DNA of 64,000 nucleotides, taken from contig NC_044030.1 in NCBI RefSeq assembly GCF_900496995.4, positions 83,244,017-83,308,016 on the forward strand, in the 5' to 3' direction. A program made the position numbers and the translations under genes. This document shows, in pieces, positions 1-13,860 of this stretch. Below the pieces are notes generated by a model. The model was not told where the DNA came from. It was given only the letters and a program-made list of their open reading frames with translations, and did not search any database. This DNA is from Aquila chrysaetos chrysaetos (lineage: Eukaryota > Chordata > Aves > Accipitriformes > Accipitridae). Positions within the stretch are counted from its first letter, which is position 1. The number at the start of each line of letters is the position of its first letter.

Positions 1-2324
1 TCATTTTAAATAGGTATGGGGGGGGGGGGGGGCGGTCCCAGGGCACTCTGCAAGGAAAAAAACCATGCAGCCTGCACGGTTGGTTGAAGTCCAAAAACCG
101 CACTGCCTCTTTATACATGAGTCATGAGTCTGTGGACTTGTTCCATGGCCCCACACTATTTCTGTATCGTTTCACACACATTTAGGAAACCAGTGCATAA
201 TCCTTACAGCTGTATATTTGCACTGTAAATTTACAGGCTGGTTCGTTACCCCCTCCTTCCACACACACACACACACACACACATATATTCATACACAGTC
301 TATGCCAAGGCTGCAAAACCAATTCACAAACTGCCTAAAATTAACATACAAAATTTTATCCTCTATCCTCAAGTTTCTGCAGTGTGACAGACAACTGGCC
401 CTTGGGTCAAGTACAGCACAGGGACAGAAATGGTTTAGATTTTCATGCAGAAATGCACTGAGGGGTTTGGGGGGGGAGAACACAGCCCATATTCCAGGAA
501 GCTGCTATCAGAAAGATGTCCAAAACAACCAGTCATCTCACTAACCTCCAATCCTTATTATTCCCCTTCCCCCACCATCCCCAAGTTATTATCTGTTTAC
601 CACATTTTTAAACCATAACAAAGAAAACAGAATAAAATCAGTAGCCCTCTTTACAGCTAGGAGGACAAAAATGTTCAGCTCCCCGGTGGGAAAACTGGTT
701 CTTTCTTTCTTCCTTTCTTTCTTTCTAATTTTAAACTTCACTTAAGGTTCAGTGATTGAACAAAAGCAGACAAAAAATATTGCAGTTATCTGACGTACAG
801 AAGTGTAACACGAAGTCTGCTCATTATGGATAATATTTATGGCAGATCATAACATTAAATTACAACTCAGCCGCCTCAGCCAGAAATTTGTAACACCACA
901 CATGTGCTTCTAATTAAGGGCTTTTGAAGTTGCCCTGGATATTTATTTTCAAGGGATTTAGTGCACAGAACGATTAAAGTTTGCTCTTGTTAGGAGTTCT
1001 GCAATCTAAAAAAAAATAAGAGAGATTGCAAATGGACCTCAAACTAATATATACATTCATTTTTGCATGAGTGTATAGGTGCACATCTGTTTATATATAT
1101 CTATAAAAAAATAAAAATGTGTGTGTTAACATAGATAAAATAATATATTAAAAAGAGGGAGACAAAGAGCCCTTTGTTTCAAATGTGGTCCGAGTCCAAA
1201 ATTTGTGACCGTAATTTTGTTTATAGGAAATCCTTTATAATGCTAGTTTAGTGTTTCCATATGGAATTCTCACAGGACTCTTTTTCCCCCCCCTCCCTTT
1301 TTTATTTGGATAAGGCAAGAGAAAAGTGAATGTACATTCCAAAGATGCATAGTCATTCCGGATCAAATTCAATGGATTCTGGCAAGAGTTGAAAAACACA
1401 GATGCAGTGTTTTAGGTCTCCTGCTGTGCAGCCTCCAGCCGTGAGTGTCTGGTTGAAGCACTTTGTAAAATCATGAAAACCCTATTAAATTCATGAAATA
1501 TGATATACTGCATTTTCGAGCTAACTTTCCATTGAACTGTCCATGAAGACGGAATTTGGCTGGCTTGCTTATACAGTGAGTGTGCACAAACACACAAACA
1601 CACACGCACCCCTGCGTGCACACTAATAGATACAACCGGGAGCTGCTGCAACCATTCCAAGGGGTCTTTTCCCCCGCTTCTACAGCCGAATCTTCCTCTC
1701 CAAACCACCAGAACCTGGATCAACGCTCGGGAGACATTTCCTATCAAGCCTGCTCTACCTTTTGCACCGCCCAGCTCACCCAAGGACCTCTGTACAATTA
1801 AAGTGCTGAAGAGGTCCCAATGTTTAGGCGAAGGGAAGCCAGCCCCCGACACAGCTGCCCCTCTTCCAACTTAAAACAAAATCACTTGCTAGCAAACTAC
1901 CCAACTGAAAGCGGTCTGATATTCTTACTTCATTTCCTATTGGGTTTCACATAATAAAACCATCGTATGTTTAGGCTTGGGTTTCTTTTCTCCTTTTTTA
2001 AATGAAAAAGTGAGAGCAGTTCCCTGAGGAGAATGGTCTTGTTGTTAAAATTGTCCTCGAGACACAGGCAATTGCAGCCCCTTGCATGCCTGTCAGAGTG
2101 AGAAAAGTATGTATTTTAGTAAAGCTAGTCTGCCCTCGCTTATTTATGTCTAGGCACCCACTTGGTTGAAAGTTGTAATAAGTTTAATAAAATGCGCATG
2201 TACCGGAGCTCGCTATACAATTGTGTGAGGTTTTCTCTACCTCCGTGTAAGACAGATGGAGCTCTCCCATAAAATATGTTGTACTTCCAATTGTGTCTTT
2301 TATTCAAGGATCTGTAGGTACTTT
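1..2324. other. Non-coding flank, A/T-rich, with microsatellites
   Basis: No exon is recognised. Contents are a 15-base G run (18-32), an (AC)n microsatellite (260-283), a CTTT-type pyrimidine repeat (about 700-727) and an A/T-rich stretch with TATA-like words near 1090-1150. In human the upstream neighbour of the urea transporters is SETBP1. None of its coding sequence is seen here, and a 3' UTR could not be excluded. Confidence 0.5.
260..283. repeat. (AC)n microsatellite
   Basis: About twelve uninterrupted AC dinucleotides. Confidence 0.95.
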
Positions 2325-2550
2325 AGAAACACTGAAATTCATAAATGTTTGGGCCAGAAGGGACATTTCAGCATTCAGCCCATGTCATACAGACTGTAAA
2401 TTTCATCCTGTAGCTGCTGTATTGAACATAGTAATGTTGACTTCCAGTTTTGAGATGAAGACTTCAAGAGAAGAGGAATCCACTGCTTTCCCTGGTAGTT
2501 TGCTCCAACAGCTAATCAGCCCTCTGTTAAAAACATTACCAGCAATAAAT
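2325..2550 (-). mobile_element. Ancient CR1-type (amniote) LINE fragment
   Basis: The words ATTCATAAATGTTTGGGCCAG, AGAAGGGACATTTCAGCATT, GAAGACTTCAAGAGAAGAGG and TCCACTGCTTTCCCTGGTAG, followed by CTCCAACAGCTAATCAGCCC, parallel the 3' end (reverse complement) of old CR1 subfamilies common in turtles and crocodilians. It is strongly diverged, consistent with insertion before bird-specific CR1 families. Confidence 0.7.
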
Positions 2551-4883
2551 AACCCATGAGGTTTAAGATAAGATTGCTAACGGGAAGATTTAAGTTGTAT
2601 ATTTGTGATTAACACTGTCCACAGGAGTCTTAACTCCAGCCTTTTTGAGCAAAAATTAGGATAATGTCCTTCCTTTTCTCCCCATGATCTCTACCGAGTT
2701 CTGCTCCACCACATCCACAGATAATGTTTAGGATTTTATGTAGAAATGCATGGTGGTGATACTTAAATATCTCTTCATACTTTTGGTACAATCTTCCCCA
2801 TTCCTGTTGTGTAAGTTTTCTGTCAGTTAAGGTTTGATGCTTATTAAGTGGGTTCACATCTTTTGATGAAAGGTCTTACTGCAAGCACTGAAGCAATTCA
2901 AAACTGGAAGTTGCTTCGCAAAAGAAATATCCAGAAGTTTGCTCATTTACTTAAAAATCCCAGATCTCTTTGGACTGGAAACAAAGGCTTAAATTTCAGG
3001 ACCACAGTGCATGTTTGACACATTTTCTGGCTTCGGATATGCCAAAACAGAGACAATAGGCTGTCTGCTATTTCCCATTCAAAATAAGAAGGGCAAAGGA
3101 ATGCCACAAGTCCCTTAGGTACTCACTTTTTTTTTTTTATAAATAGCGTTTTGAACTTGAGCTTGTTGCAACACTGTTGTTTGTATAAGGGTTAGATGTG
3201 AATTCTCTTAGGTTGTGATCAGATGAATTACCTTCTGGAGCTGTCTGTGTGCCTACATTGACTAAAAAGGGAGTCTAGTGCCTCTCATTCAGACCTCCAT
3301 GTCTTTTTAGACATTTATTTTGGGTGAGAATCCCATCTTTTCCTTAAGAAAACACATTGAAATGAAGACAATTGCCAAAGTGTTACTACAGCTGTGATTG
3401 TCTAAGAACATAAACAAAAATGGAGATAGCAGAGATAAGACCTTCTTTTTTGTTAATTAGAGGTTACAGGGTGGTATATTTCTGTATCATGTGCCACCAA
3501 TGTCAAGGATTCAGCTAAGTTACTTTACATGTCTTTAAATGTTATCGATATTACGATTCATAATACAATACTCTGCGGTCTTCCAATTTCCTTTAAAACA
3601 CTGAATCATACATTTGCAGATGCCAAAGGAACATTAATTAATGAGGTTTATGTTAACAGACATCTTGAGAGGATTAACGTGCAAAAATTAGATAACTAAG
3701 TGCATGCCAGTTAGGCTTAAAGTGCAACTCCTGCTGTGTTGTCTGAAAATTTTATGCAGAATAGCACCTGTATTCTCCATAGTGCAACAAAATAATGGGG
3801 GACTTATTAAGCTTTACTAATTTGATATATAAAGTGGCAGCTACAAGATGCATATATTCACTGCTCTCTGCATTTTGGCAAGGATGGCTGTTCAAAGGGA
3901 ACAAACAAAAATGGTCTGGGAATATTTTACTGGATATCCAGTGAGCAAGATAAGAGAAAAGAAAATCTGGGATACCCTTGGCTTCTTCCTAACCTTCCCA
4001 TGCCTACCCTGGCCCTTGCTGATAACAGCCATCAACGCAGGGTGCACGACCCTTTTGACAGGGACACACCAGTGGCTACATCTTTGGCAGGGCTCCCTTT
4101 GGTGACAGTGACCAACGTGCATCCATTTGGGTCCCTGTCCTTCCAAAGCCTCCCGAGACAGGAGAGAACATGTCAGGTTCCTAACAGCACTCGTTACCAC
4201 CTCTGACCAAGATGTCACATCCTGCTATGCGGCATAGGCGCTCCCAAATTCCCCGACCGTGTGAGCATACTCTGTCTCAGACCAGAGTCTCATGAGCATG
4301 GATTTAGAGATTCCTACCAAAGACACCATCAAGGTCAGGAACACAATCTATAGACCTTGCAAAGGTCTCTAACCCTACTTCTCTTTATTTATACAACAAA
4401 ATAAACAGAAAGCCCCCATAAAAGAATGGCATTACACACTTCTGTGCCCCAGCTTTCTCACTATCTCTGCATGGTTTGAACTTGGACTGAAGTCCTTTTG
4501 CAAAACCAGGATCCTATTTACCTCTGAAAAGATGATCGCTTGTTTCTTCTTCCCATCTCTGAATAGGCTGATGAGATACTTCCTTTTGGCAGTCTCATCC
4601 TTTCTGTCTGGTTACCATCTGGTCAGGCCCATCAGATGATCACATTTCTGGTTAGGTACTCACCGATACAGGACATTTCTTCTTGAGAAGAGCCTATTCT
4701 TTAATTGACTAGTATTTCCAAGTAAGTAGAAGATCATGAAGCTTTAACAGGTGTTTACAGTCCTTCCTGGGCTGCTTTTTTCTTTTAATTTCAGAACTCT
4801 ACAAAGGCAAAAATAAGGAGGAATGAACAGTCCTACATTCAGAACAGAGCTCAAGATTTAATAGTACCTACAGTTAGTAATTT

Positions 4884-4902
4884 AAAAAAAAAAAAAAAAA
4901 AA
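4884..4902. repeat. Poly(A) run, 19 bases
   Basis: Uninterrupted A homopolymer. No retrotransposed body was recognised on either side. Confidence 0.95.
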
Positions 4903-5033
4903 TTTACCAAACCACTTCCCTCGGTTGAACTCTTAATTTATTTCACATGGACCATTGGGCTGTCAACAGACCATCCTTCTTTTCGGTCCCCTATCTAGCT
5001 TTACATAGCCACATATGGTAACTGACCTTAATA

Positions 5034-5100
5034 CACTTAGACTGTAAACTCTTTGGAGAAGGAATGATATTTGGTTCTGTGTTCATGCAGCATCTTCCAG
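5034..5100 (+). repeat. Fossil L2/MIR-type 3' tail
   Basis: The sequence TTAGACTGTAAACTCTTTGG followed by AGAAGGAATGATATTTGGTT and CTGTGTTCATGCAGCATCTT follows the conserved tail pattern of L2/MIR-type amniote repeats (a TAGACTGTAAGCTC...GGGCAGGG...TCTGTGTT...CAGC series). It is short and diverged. Confidence 0.6.
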
Positions 5101-8100
5101 TTCATCCAGCTCCATGATCAACACACAAAATGTTACCACCGTGCAAATAACACTACCTGGCGAAACACTTATTAGGATTGGCAGCAATGGCCAATGGCTC
5201 CATAAATTCTCACTTCCAATAACCACAGCTATTCATTACTTCAAATTCCATTTAAGGGGCTTTTGGACAACAATCTCTCTCCTCCCTCTCCAACAACAAT
5301 AGGCCTGTTAAAAAGGAACATTGTGCTCATTGCTTAAATGTAATGAAATATTTTGTCCACCACACAAGGAGCTAGATCCTAAAGCCTTCCCTGCTTCCTC
5401 AGGCAAAACTCCAGCAAGACAATTCAAAACGACCACATCGTTACTGGCATCCTGCTTAATATGCAGGGGGGGGGCAGGGTTTACTGTGCAGTAGCAGGGA
5501 CGGGCATAGTTCAACAGTTATTTCCTAAAAATCCCATTTAGAAAATTTCTAAGTGGAAATGCCAGTTTGTTGAAATGTAGTTCCCTGTCCACTTGCAAAT
5601 CCCAGTGACAAAAAAAAAAAAAAACCACTTCAAATTAATTTGAACATCTCTGTTGCTTGTGGCATTCTATTTTTAGATACAGGATTTGTGTCAGATATTG
5701 TATGGCAAGCCTGACTATATTCTCTAGTGTTATTCATAATATTCTTATTATTCATATTGTGTTCCTTATGGAAGCCTTAATCATAAATCCCACTGGTCTA
5801 GATGTTGTGCATACCCAACCCAAAAAGATGGTCCTGTTCCAAAATAGTTTTCAGTTGAAACATGAAACAAGAGAAAAGACTGATACAGACAAAAAGATGG
5901 GAAAACACAAGCACAATACAAGGCAATACTGGTCAGGTGAATAGGCAAGAGTTCAAAGCACCAGGAGCCTGATCGTTACCAAGTGCTACTTTTTCACTGT
6001 TCAGACCACTGGGCACTGGGCTAATTTCATTCAGTTCACTTATTTCTAACAAAGCAATTATTCTCCCCACCACCACAACCCTATTTTCCCAGCGAGCCTG
6101 GAGAAGACTGGCAGATAGAACAAGAGAAAATAGGAAGGAACAGACTAATATCAAATTTGACAAAGCTCTAGAGCAGCCTTTCCGTGGAAACACCCAAGGA
6201 GAAACCTGGCTGGTTCTTAGATGCACAAAGATGGGTCTGCGTATGAGGTTATAAGATGGGTTACCTGGTGGCAACCAGGAGGTGGACTTGATGACCCAGG
6301 ACTAGAGGTGTATATATAGTGGGTTTTTTTAGTTTTAGGGCCAAAGGAAAAATACATAAAGATATATTTCAGAACACCAAAATGATATGAAGAAAATAAA
6401 GGTTATTAAAACCATAATCTATACACACCAAAAAAATGTTTTGATAAGGAACAGAGGCCACATATAGCTGAAAAGTACTGGTTAATTTTACTAACAGTAT
6501 GCACACTTGTATTGAAGATATGCAAGTTAAACTCCTATTTCTGCAAATAGACACACTCTTTACTTGGTTCTTTGAAAGATTCCTAATAAGAATAAGCTTT
6601 CACCTCCTTTTTCATCTCTCAGAAGAGTAACTTAACCTGCCCAGAGCTCTGCACTATTGCAGCCAGGCTACTTCTGGGCGAGATATTTCTTGCCATACTA
6701 TCTAAAGAGATTGCTCCTATGCTTAAAGAGAGCACTTCAGGTAAGATGGCATATGCTAAGTGTATTCTAAGATTATACTGATTATACTTTCTGTTTAGAA
6801 GTTAATCTTTTACATATAACATTTACACTGCTTACAAAGTACAAAAGACTGGTGTTGTTCCATGTTCAAAATGGAGCCTGCTCTAGAACCAAGAGCAGGA
6901 CAGAGAGGAGAGAGGCAGGACCACCGCGTTTCCCTGACAGGCATCCTTTCAAAAGGAACTCACACTTGAACGTCTCTTCGGCACACCAGAAAAGTCACCT
7001 GTTCCTGGTGAGACATCTCAAACCTCCCGAAGCGTTTAGCAGACTCCACAAATAATTGAAAATAACAGAATGAACATACCCATAATGTCAGTCAACACTG
7101 GCGTTCGTGAAACTATAAAGCAAAGTCATGTAGCCCAAACTCACCTCTTGTGTGAAGAAGGAATCTGACCATCTTATCTTTGCCAATGGCTCAAAGCAGT
7201 AGAAATTTCAATCCAATATTTAGTTGGGGAAGGAGCTGCAGGTCTTCATGAGCAGAGAAGAGCATGTAAGTGTGGAGGGACTAGAGACAGATGAAGGAAC
7301 AGCCAGTGGCTGTCCCTCATAGCTGACTCATTCCCATCTTCACTGTGAGCTGAGCTCCCACAGGGCTTGTACTGTGTTCCTCTCTTGTCCCAGCCCAACC
7401 CTCTTTGGATGTAGTAGCTATCCAGGATAGAGCGGACTCTGCATCGCCACCAATCCTCATGTTTAGATCAATTACCTGCCTAGGTGCGATGGTACAGCCC
7501 AGACAGAAGCTTTGGGCTTTTCCTACTTTGACTAGCTCAAGCCCACTTCAGCTAGACATTGACAGGACTTTCTCTGGCAATTAAAAAACTATAAATCCCT
7601 CTTTTACCAGTGGTACAACAGCCACCAAATGACAGAGTTGTTCACAAACACATGTTCCTCACTCCGTTTGTCTCTCTAGCCAGTGAATCTCATTGTGATA
7701 AGAGCAATAATAAGTATCCATAGCTGTTTGACCAGGCACAAAATTTCCCTAACGCTGGCACGGGTGACTGTGTTTGGACACATGCCAGCTAAGGCAGTTT
7801 TTTCTTTTTCATAGGCCATGGCCGTCAGGTCACCCGCTGACTCCTTTTTGTCCTCTCGTTTTGTCTTCTCATCACTTCATCTTGCTGGTTTTTGTAAACA
7901 GATTTCTCTTGCTCCGTGACAGCACTTTCCACCCCCAGGGTCTCACAGCATGTTTGGGAACATGCAGCAGTTGGGGTCCACAGTGATAACCACCGGCTGA
8001 AATTTGCACAGCCCCTGAAAAGGCTGTACATGCTCCGGGGACAAAGGCCCTCATCCAGAACCTACTGAAGTCAAGAGAAAGACTTATAATTGACTTCAGT

Positions 8101-11100
8101 GGGGTTTACATCTAGCTCGCGAGGATGTGATTTCTAAGGCTGTTGATCTGTTGCCTTTCATGAGCACTAATTTTACTAATGTATTTTTCAATGCAGTTCA
8201 GCTATTGCTTGGATAATTTCAAATCTGCCAAGTCAGATGGATGTGCTGCACTCTATGGTCCATAAAAATGAAAGGTCAGCTATTAATTGGCTTCAGTTTA
8301 AGCTTAGTGACTTCGGAAAAGTCCCTCTCACAGCCACAACATTTAATTTATGGATAGATATATTTGGACCTATTTATTTCAAGAACCAAATTCTCTGGTT
8401 TGCAGCCATTGATTTTACAAAAGAGATAATAAAAACATAATGAATGTGGAGATGCAAAAGTGGAAATGACATGGAGAAAGTAATAATCATTAAAATAAAA
8501 ATATAAACAAGTCTATAAACCAAACCCTCGAGACACTTGCCATGTGCAATGTAACTTTTATACCTCTTACTTCATAATGCATAACTCTCAAAGAAAATTA
8601 ATTTAATTCTTTTGCTAACCTTACCCAACCCCAATCAAGTAATAGGTAGCAAAAAAAACAATTATATGCACACACAGTAAGCTTTCATTTAGTTCAAGTG
8701 GTGATTCAAGTATTTTGATAGCATAATAAAGACCTGAAACTCATTTTACCAGTAGCAACACTGAAATCTCAGAAACTGTTTTTTACAGGAGACTGCTTGG
8801 ATACTTAAACCCACTTAAGTTTCTGAAACAGCACTTTTGTGGGACACTTATCTGTGCCGACCTCTCTAAATTTCATCAGGTAGTTTAGCCGTGATTCAGA
8901 AATAAGCAATAAATACAGGAGCAGTCTTGCAGAATGGACAGGGATTATGGCCAAAGCATGCTCCCAGACCAATAGCTGGTAACGATGGAGAGAAAGGCGT
9001 CTGGATCCCAGTCTAAGCTGGCAGAGAGGAAAGGACTGCCCCTCATCAGCCCCCTCCCGGTAGGACTGCCCACGGCAGAGGGTTTAGCCATGGCAGCTCG
9101 TACCGCCAGCCCGACCCTACAGCTCGACGTGATGATGTCCCAGAGCGGAGTCCCTGTTGGGATGGCCAACGGGCACCGCGCCATCCGCACGATGCCAGGC
9201 AGGAGGCACCTCCCGGGGTGCTGTGAGGGGGTTGCCGGGACAGAGGCAAAGGGTTGAAAAGCTCTTTAATCCCTCAACTCCCTCCCTGAGGTCCCGTCCC
9301 GAGCTCCCAGCAGTGTGATTGCTGCTCCACTGCAGAGGGAAGAACTGAATCACGGAGATATTGAAGTGGGTAGGTCGAAGTTGGAGCATTTGGTCCTTAC
9401 GTCTACCCAGAGATGCACGGCTTGATTTTCCCTGTTGCGAAGCCTTCCTGCCTCCTGCTGCCTTCAACAGACCTCAGACTGCACACACACAGATTAGGAA
9501 ATCACACTGACTGTTAAGATGTGTGATTACAGATATTTCCATAATCACAGGTAAACCTGACAGCCTTCAATGGTCTCACTCTCAGGCCCCCCACCCGTAA
9601 AACAGAAAACAAGGCACTTCACACACCTTTCTAAGTCTAGGACAGGGCTATTTCTAGAGCCGACTGACGCCTTAGGCAATGGAAGAGCCGTGATCAGAAA
9701 GTCCAGAAATAAAAGAAGGTATATGCTGCAGAAAATATTAAGAGGCTTTCAGAAGCAGGGAAAGTAGCTCTGTACTAATAAATCCCTGAAGGTTTTGCTG
9801 CCCTTGAGTTCAGTGACACGGCTGAGATATCCGCAGTCATATAAAGATTGCAATTCTGTAAGCAGCTTTGTTGATTGCTAAAGGCAAGAACTACAAACCG
9901 ATCATTATCATGATTCATATCAATTAGTTTTTAAAACTGATGAAAAGCCAAAAGCTTCAGCTCAGTAGGTGGCCTGTTCCAGTAGCTGAGCCACAGAGGA
10001 CCACAGAGCAATCCACGTGTCCTCTGACTTCACCGGGGCCTGAACAGGGACTTAACGTCTTTGAGTCACAGGCAAACCCTGGAGCTTTGGACAGATCCTG
10101 AGCTTGGAGCAACCCTGTGGGTCCCAGAGTCCTCAGGCACCCACATTTCTGCAGGAAAGCATCAACTTAATGCAGGTGTGATAACATCATTCTTCCCTCC
10201 ATCTCCCTCATTTTCAGCTCAGTTAACAAACAAGGCGTTCTTCCACCTTTGGCTGGAAAGCCACGTAGCAGAAGTATTTTCTGAGCAGGTCTTATCCTAG
10301 GACAACAGCAGGCAGCAGCCAGCTGTCAGCAGAGCTGGAGCAGCTCGTCCAGCTGCAGCTCGTTGCCTGTGCCCCGGGACGGGAGTCAGGGAGAGGCAGC
10401 TGCCAGGTTGGATGAATATTTTGGCAGGCTGAATGCAATCCGCAGGACGAACGTTTCTGCTTGAGCCGAATTCTCGCTTGCCCTCTGCCTTGTGCGTGTC
10501 CATTCTCCGACAAGTCAAAGGTCTCTTTCCCCAAGTCGTCGCCTGGCTGCATGTCTCAGGACAGTAAGCTCCAGTGTAAGTCAAGGTATTTACAAGGCAG
10601 GCACAGCGATGCCCGAAGTCCCCTCACACCATCCCATGTATCTGGCTATAAATGACTGCTGAACTTCAAAACTAATTCCCTTTTCCAGATTCTCAGCTTC
10701 TGAAGCATTTACAACTTTAAATACTTATCTCTCCCATTACCTCAACCAACTTGTTGATATGTCAAATGAGGAACATGTTGGCAAATTGGCTGCAAATGTT
10801 TCTTCTCCTTCCCCTACCATGTCCAAAACATACAGATTACACCATCCTGAACTCACATAAACTCCCAACTGTGTTTATTTCAGAGCTGTAAAGCTGATTT
10901 GACTGTTCGAATTGATACAAGGAAATAGAAACAAATCACTTCACAGCCTCCAAGTTGGCTTCTGCTGCCCAAACATCTTTCTTTGTGCCTCAGGCCTCAA
11001 CAATTCTCCACCAAATGGGTCTGAGCACAAGCCATGCAGTTGAATTAGTTCTCACACATGTCTTTTAGGGCTTTTCACACTCAGATCTTTTTTCTTTTCC

Positions 11101-12200
11101 CCATTTAATTTCTAAATATCTGATTTTCTTTAATCATTCACATACTTACTAAGGACCTTGCCAACGTCCACTTCAACCGAATGATGCCTTCTTGAATGGT
11201 ACTGGGTCAGGCCAAACAAAAAGCTATCTTACAACTTTGTCCTATAGTATAATCTATAGTGAGAACTATGTGAATAACTGATTTTTTGTTTTAATGCTTG
11301 AACTGAAAAACTAAGAAAAAAATTAGAATTGGATGAGTCTTAAGCTGTTTCATTTTTCTCAAAGGAATGAAAACAAGCACAAAAACACAATAAATGTTTT
11401 ATTGCGGTATTTTTCTCCTTTGAAAAATTATCGCTGAATTTAGCTAAACTAGGCTTTAAAACATCCAGACTGTAACTCTTTGTTTTTCCCTCCCTGCATT
11501 TGATCTTTTTTTATTTTCTTCTGACAAAGTACTCTGCTAAATACAGCTGTTATTGCTAGATGTGGAGTGACCTGAAACTGCTTTTTTAGCAACAAAAATG
11601 CATCTTTCTCTCAAAAATTATTCTTCTATATCCAGAGAGAGAGAGATCTAACCTTTTCCTTTCTTATAGCACAAAAGGAAGTGATACCTTACTCTTTCAT
11701 TAATTTTTTGAGCCAAGATGCTCTAAAATCTTTACTAAAATCTCTCTGGTACCTTCTAAGGTAGCTTCGGCTTTATCATCCCTAATGGCAAAAGGGGAAG
11801 GGACAGGGACAAAAACTCACAGCACCCTGCCTAGAAAGCAGGATTTACTCATGATGGGGCATGGGGATCAGCCATGGGATTTTGCTTATACTGTAGCCAT
11901 GGAAAACATAAACCGTGGCTCTGAGATGACATAGCTGATATCAAGGGCGACATTATTTATAGTGTGTTTCTTTCATTGACTGTGTCACCATAGCTTTTCA
12001 GCTCTTCCTAGAAACACAGGAAATCCCAGAGCAGCCTCGTGGAGAGGTATTTTGGTCCATAACAAGGACCCCCGGGTGCATCTTGACCCCAAGTCTAACC
12101 CCGACTTTGGCTCCAGATGAGGCGTTCAGACTAAGGGATTCAAAGCAAGTGGAAGCAGCCCTCGGCTCTTCTCTTTGCAGCTGGCAAACCTCAGTCAAAC
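5101..12200. other. Unassigned non-coding sequence
   Basis: I see no supported exon. Open frames here are short, overlap on both strands and lack splice context or family motifs. A G+C- and CpG-richer block lies at about 8940-9320. The rest is A/T-rich single-copy-looking sequence. Confidence 0.5.
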
Positions 12201-12239
12201 TCCTGGCTTTCCGATTCAACTTTTCATGACCCTCCAAAC

Positions 12240-13860
12240 TAATCCCAACCTTTGCACTGGACTTAGTACAACTGGCAAATTTATATCGTAAGCCTCGTTA
12301 TGCATCCTTTAGTCTCATAAACCCTATATTACCCAAGCACTGGCCATTGAGAAGGCACTCAAGGCCATACAAGCCTAAGAGTACGGCATTTAAATAAGCT
12401 GACGCTAGTTAGATGTTTCCTCCGCATAACTGGAAGCCTTCATTGAAACAAAATGTTGCGTTTTGAGCATTACAGTAGAACCTAGCGCTAAACCTAACCT
12501 TGGCGATAGATAAGGCATATTTCTCTGAGTGAAAATTTAACTGTGAATAAAACAAGCTGATGCAAACTCTATATTTTCCTTCACCAACATGCCAAAGTTC
12601 AGCTGTAAGCTTGGGTCTGCAATGCATCTTTCAAGTCCTGTAAAAGTAACTTGAGCAATAATATAGGGAATGAGAAAGGGATAAAGCACCACAAGAAACT
12701 TGAGCTTAGGGTATTCAAATAAAGTGCTATCAATGTTCTCCATCACAGAACTTGCAAATTTGAAAATAACTGTAGCTCTGTAGTCACCAGTTTCATAGAG
12801 GCTATCCCTAGTCTAAGCCCAGCCTGCGCCAAGAATACATATTGAGCAAAAATTCAGAATAACGCAACTAAATCAACTGAGAGAAACATGCAGCTTTCCT
12901 CCACAGGGTCAACAAAATTCAACCCTAACCATCATTCTGCAGCAATTCTTTTTGTGATCATAACCCCACCCGAACACTAGCTTCTTATATGCTCATACTG
13001 CTAACCAAAAATTAGGAATACAGCATTTTTTTTTAAAAAGGTAGAAATCGCGAACATCAATATTTTTTAAATTTAAAAAAAAAATTTTAACAAATAAATT
13101 TAAATTTTAAATTCCCAAGACCTGTCTCCGTGTTCTTCCAAATCACTTCTGTACCTGTAACTAACTTTAAACCTCAGGCAATGCACACTGCTCAGCCTAA
13201 AGGTGAGCCCCAAACTGGCTCACTCACCAAGTTGTGAGAGTGAACCCAGTGTTATTCACACACACAGGATGAAATTGGGGATGCATCACACAGAGACACC
13301 AATACCACATTTCCACCTCTTTCCACTTGAATAACTAAGTGTGAATTGCAGAAACTGGCTATGACTTTGGCTCTGCTTCCCTGTTTCACAGACCCTAACT
13401 CTAAACTAACTCCCACTCCCTCCGTCCCTTTCCTCTGGATGAGTTGAACATTGACCTAATCCTGGCTCTCCAATCTTTCTTCTCTGGAAGCCCAACCTGG
13501 ACACATCTCCAATCCTTGGCTGGGCTATTTACAGTACTCACACTTGCAAATGAAACGCAGAAGGAGGTCTGGCAAAATGCTCTTTCTTTTTTCTCTCCCT
13601 TCCCTTTCCTAACAAACATCAATGTTTCAGCTAAAATATATTGCGGCACAGACCTTAGCCTCATTTATCCCTTGTACCATAGGCACTAACACCACTCCTA
13701 TTGTTAGCTATGGACTAGGCATCCACTGGCCCCAGCTCCCACCACAGCCAAGAGAAACAGGTAAAAAATGCCCTCTGCATGAAAAATAAATCAATAAACT
13801 GGGACGTGCTGTGTTGAATTTCATAAATCTTAACCCTGACCCTATTTCTAAGGCCATAAC
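12240..13860. repeat. Stretch enriched in CTAACC/CCCTAA-like words (possible degenerate satellite)
   Basis: The + strand repeatedly shows variants such as AACCCTATATTACCC (about 12319), CTAAACCTAACC (about 12487), AACCCTAACC (about 12920), GACCCTAACTCTAAAC (about 13392) and TTAACCCTGACCC (about 13830). Spacing is irregular and no exact period was found by eye. Confidence 0.35.

Noticed and set aside
3826..3900. TATATAAAG followed by a short transcript-like stretch, as a possible promoter
   Set aside because: No splice donor, exon or coding continuation could be linked to it. A/T-rich chance match.
8945..9467. Overlapping open frames on both strands as candidate genes
   Set aside because: Long frames on both strands are expected in a G+C-rich patch. 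No domain, splice context or stop-to-start logic supports either.
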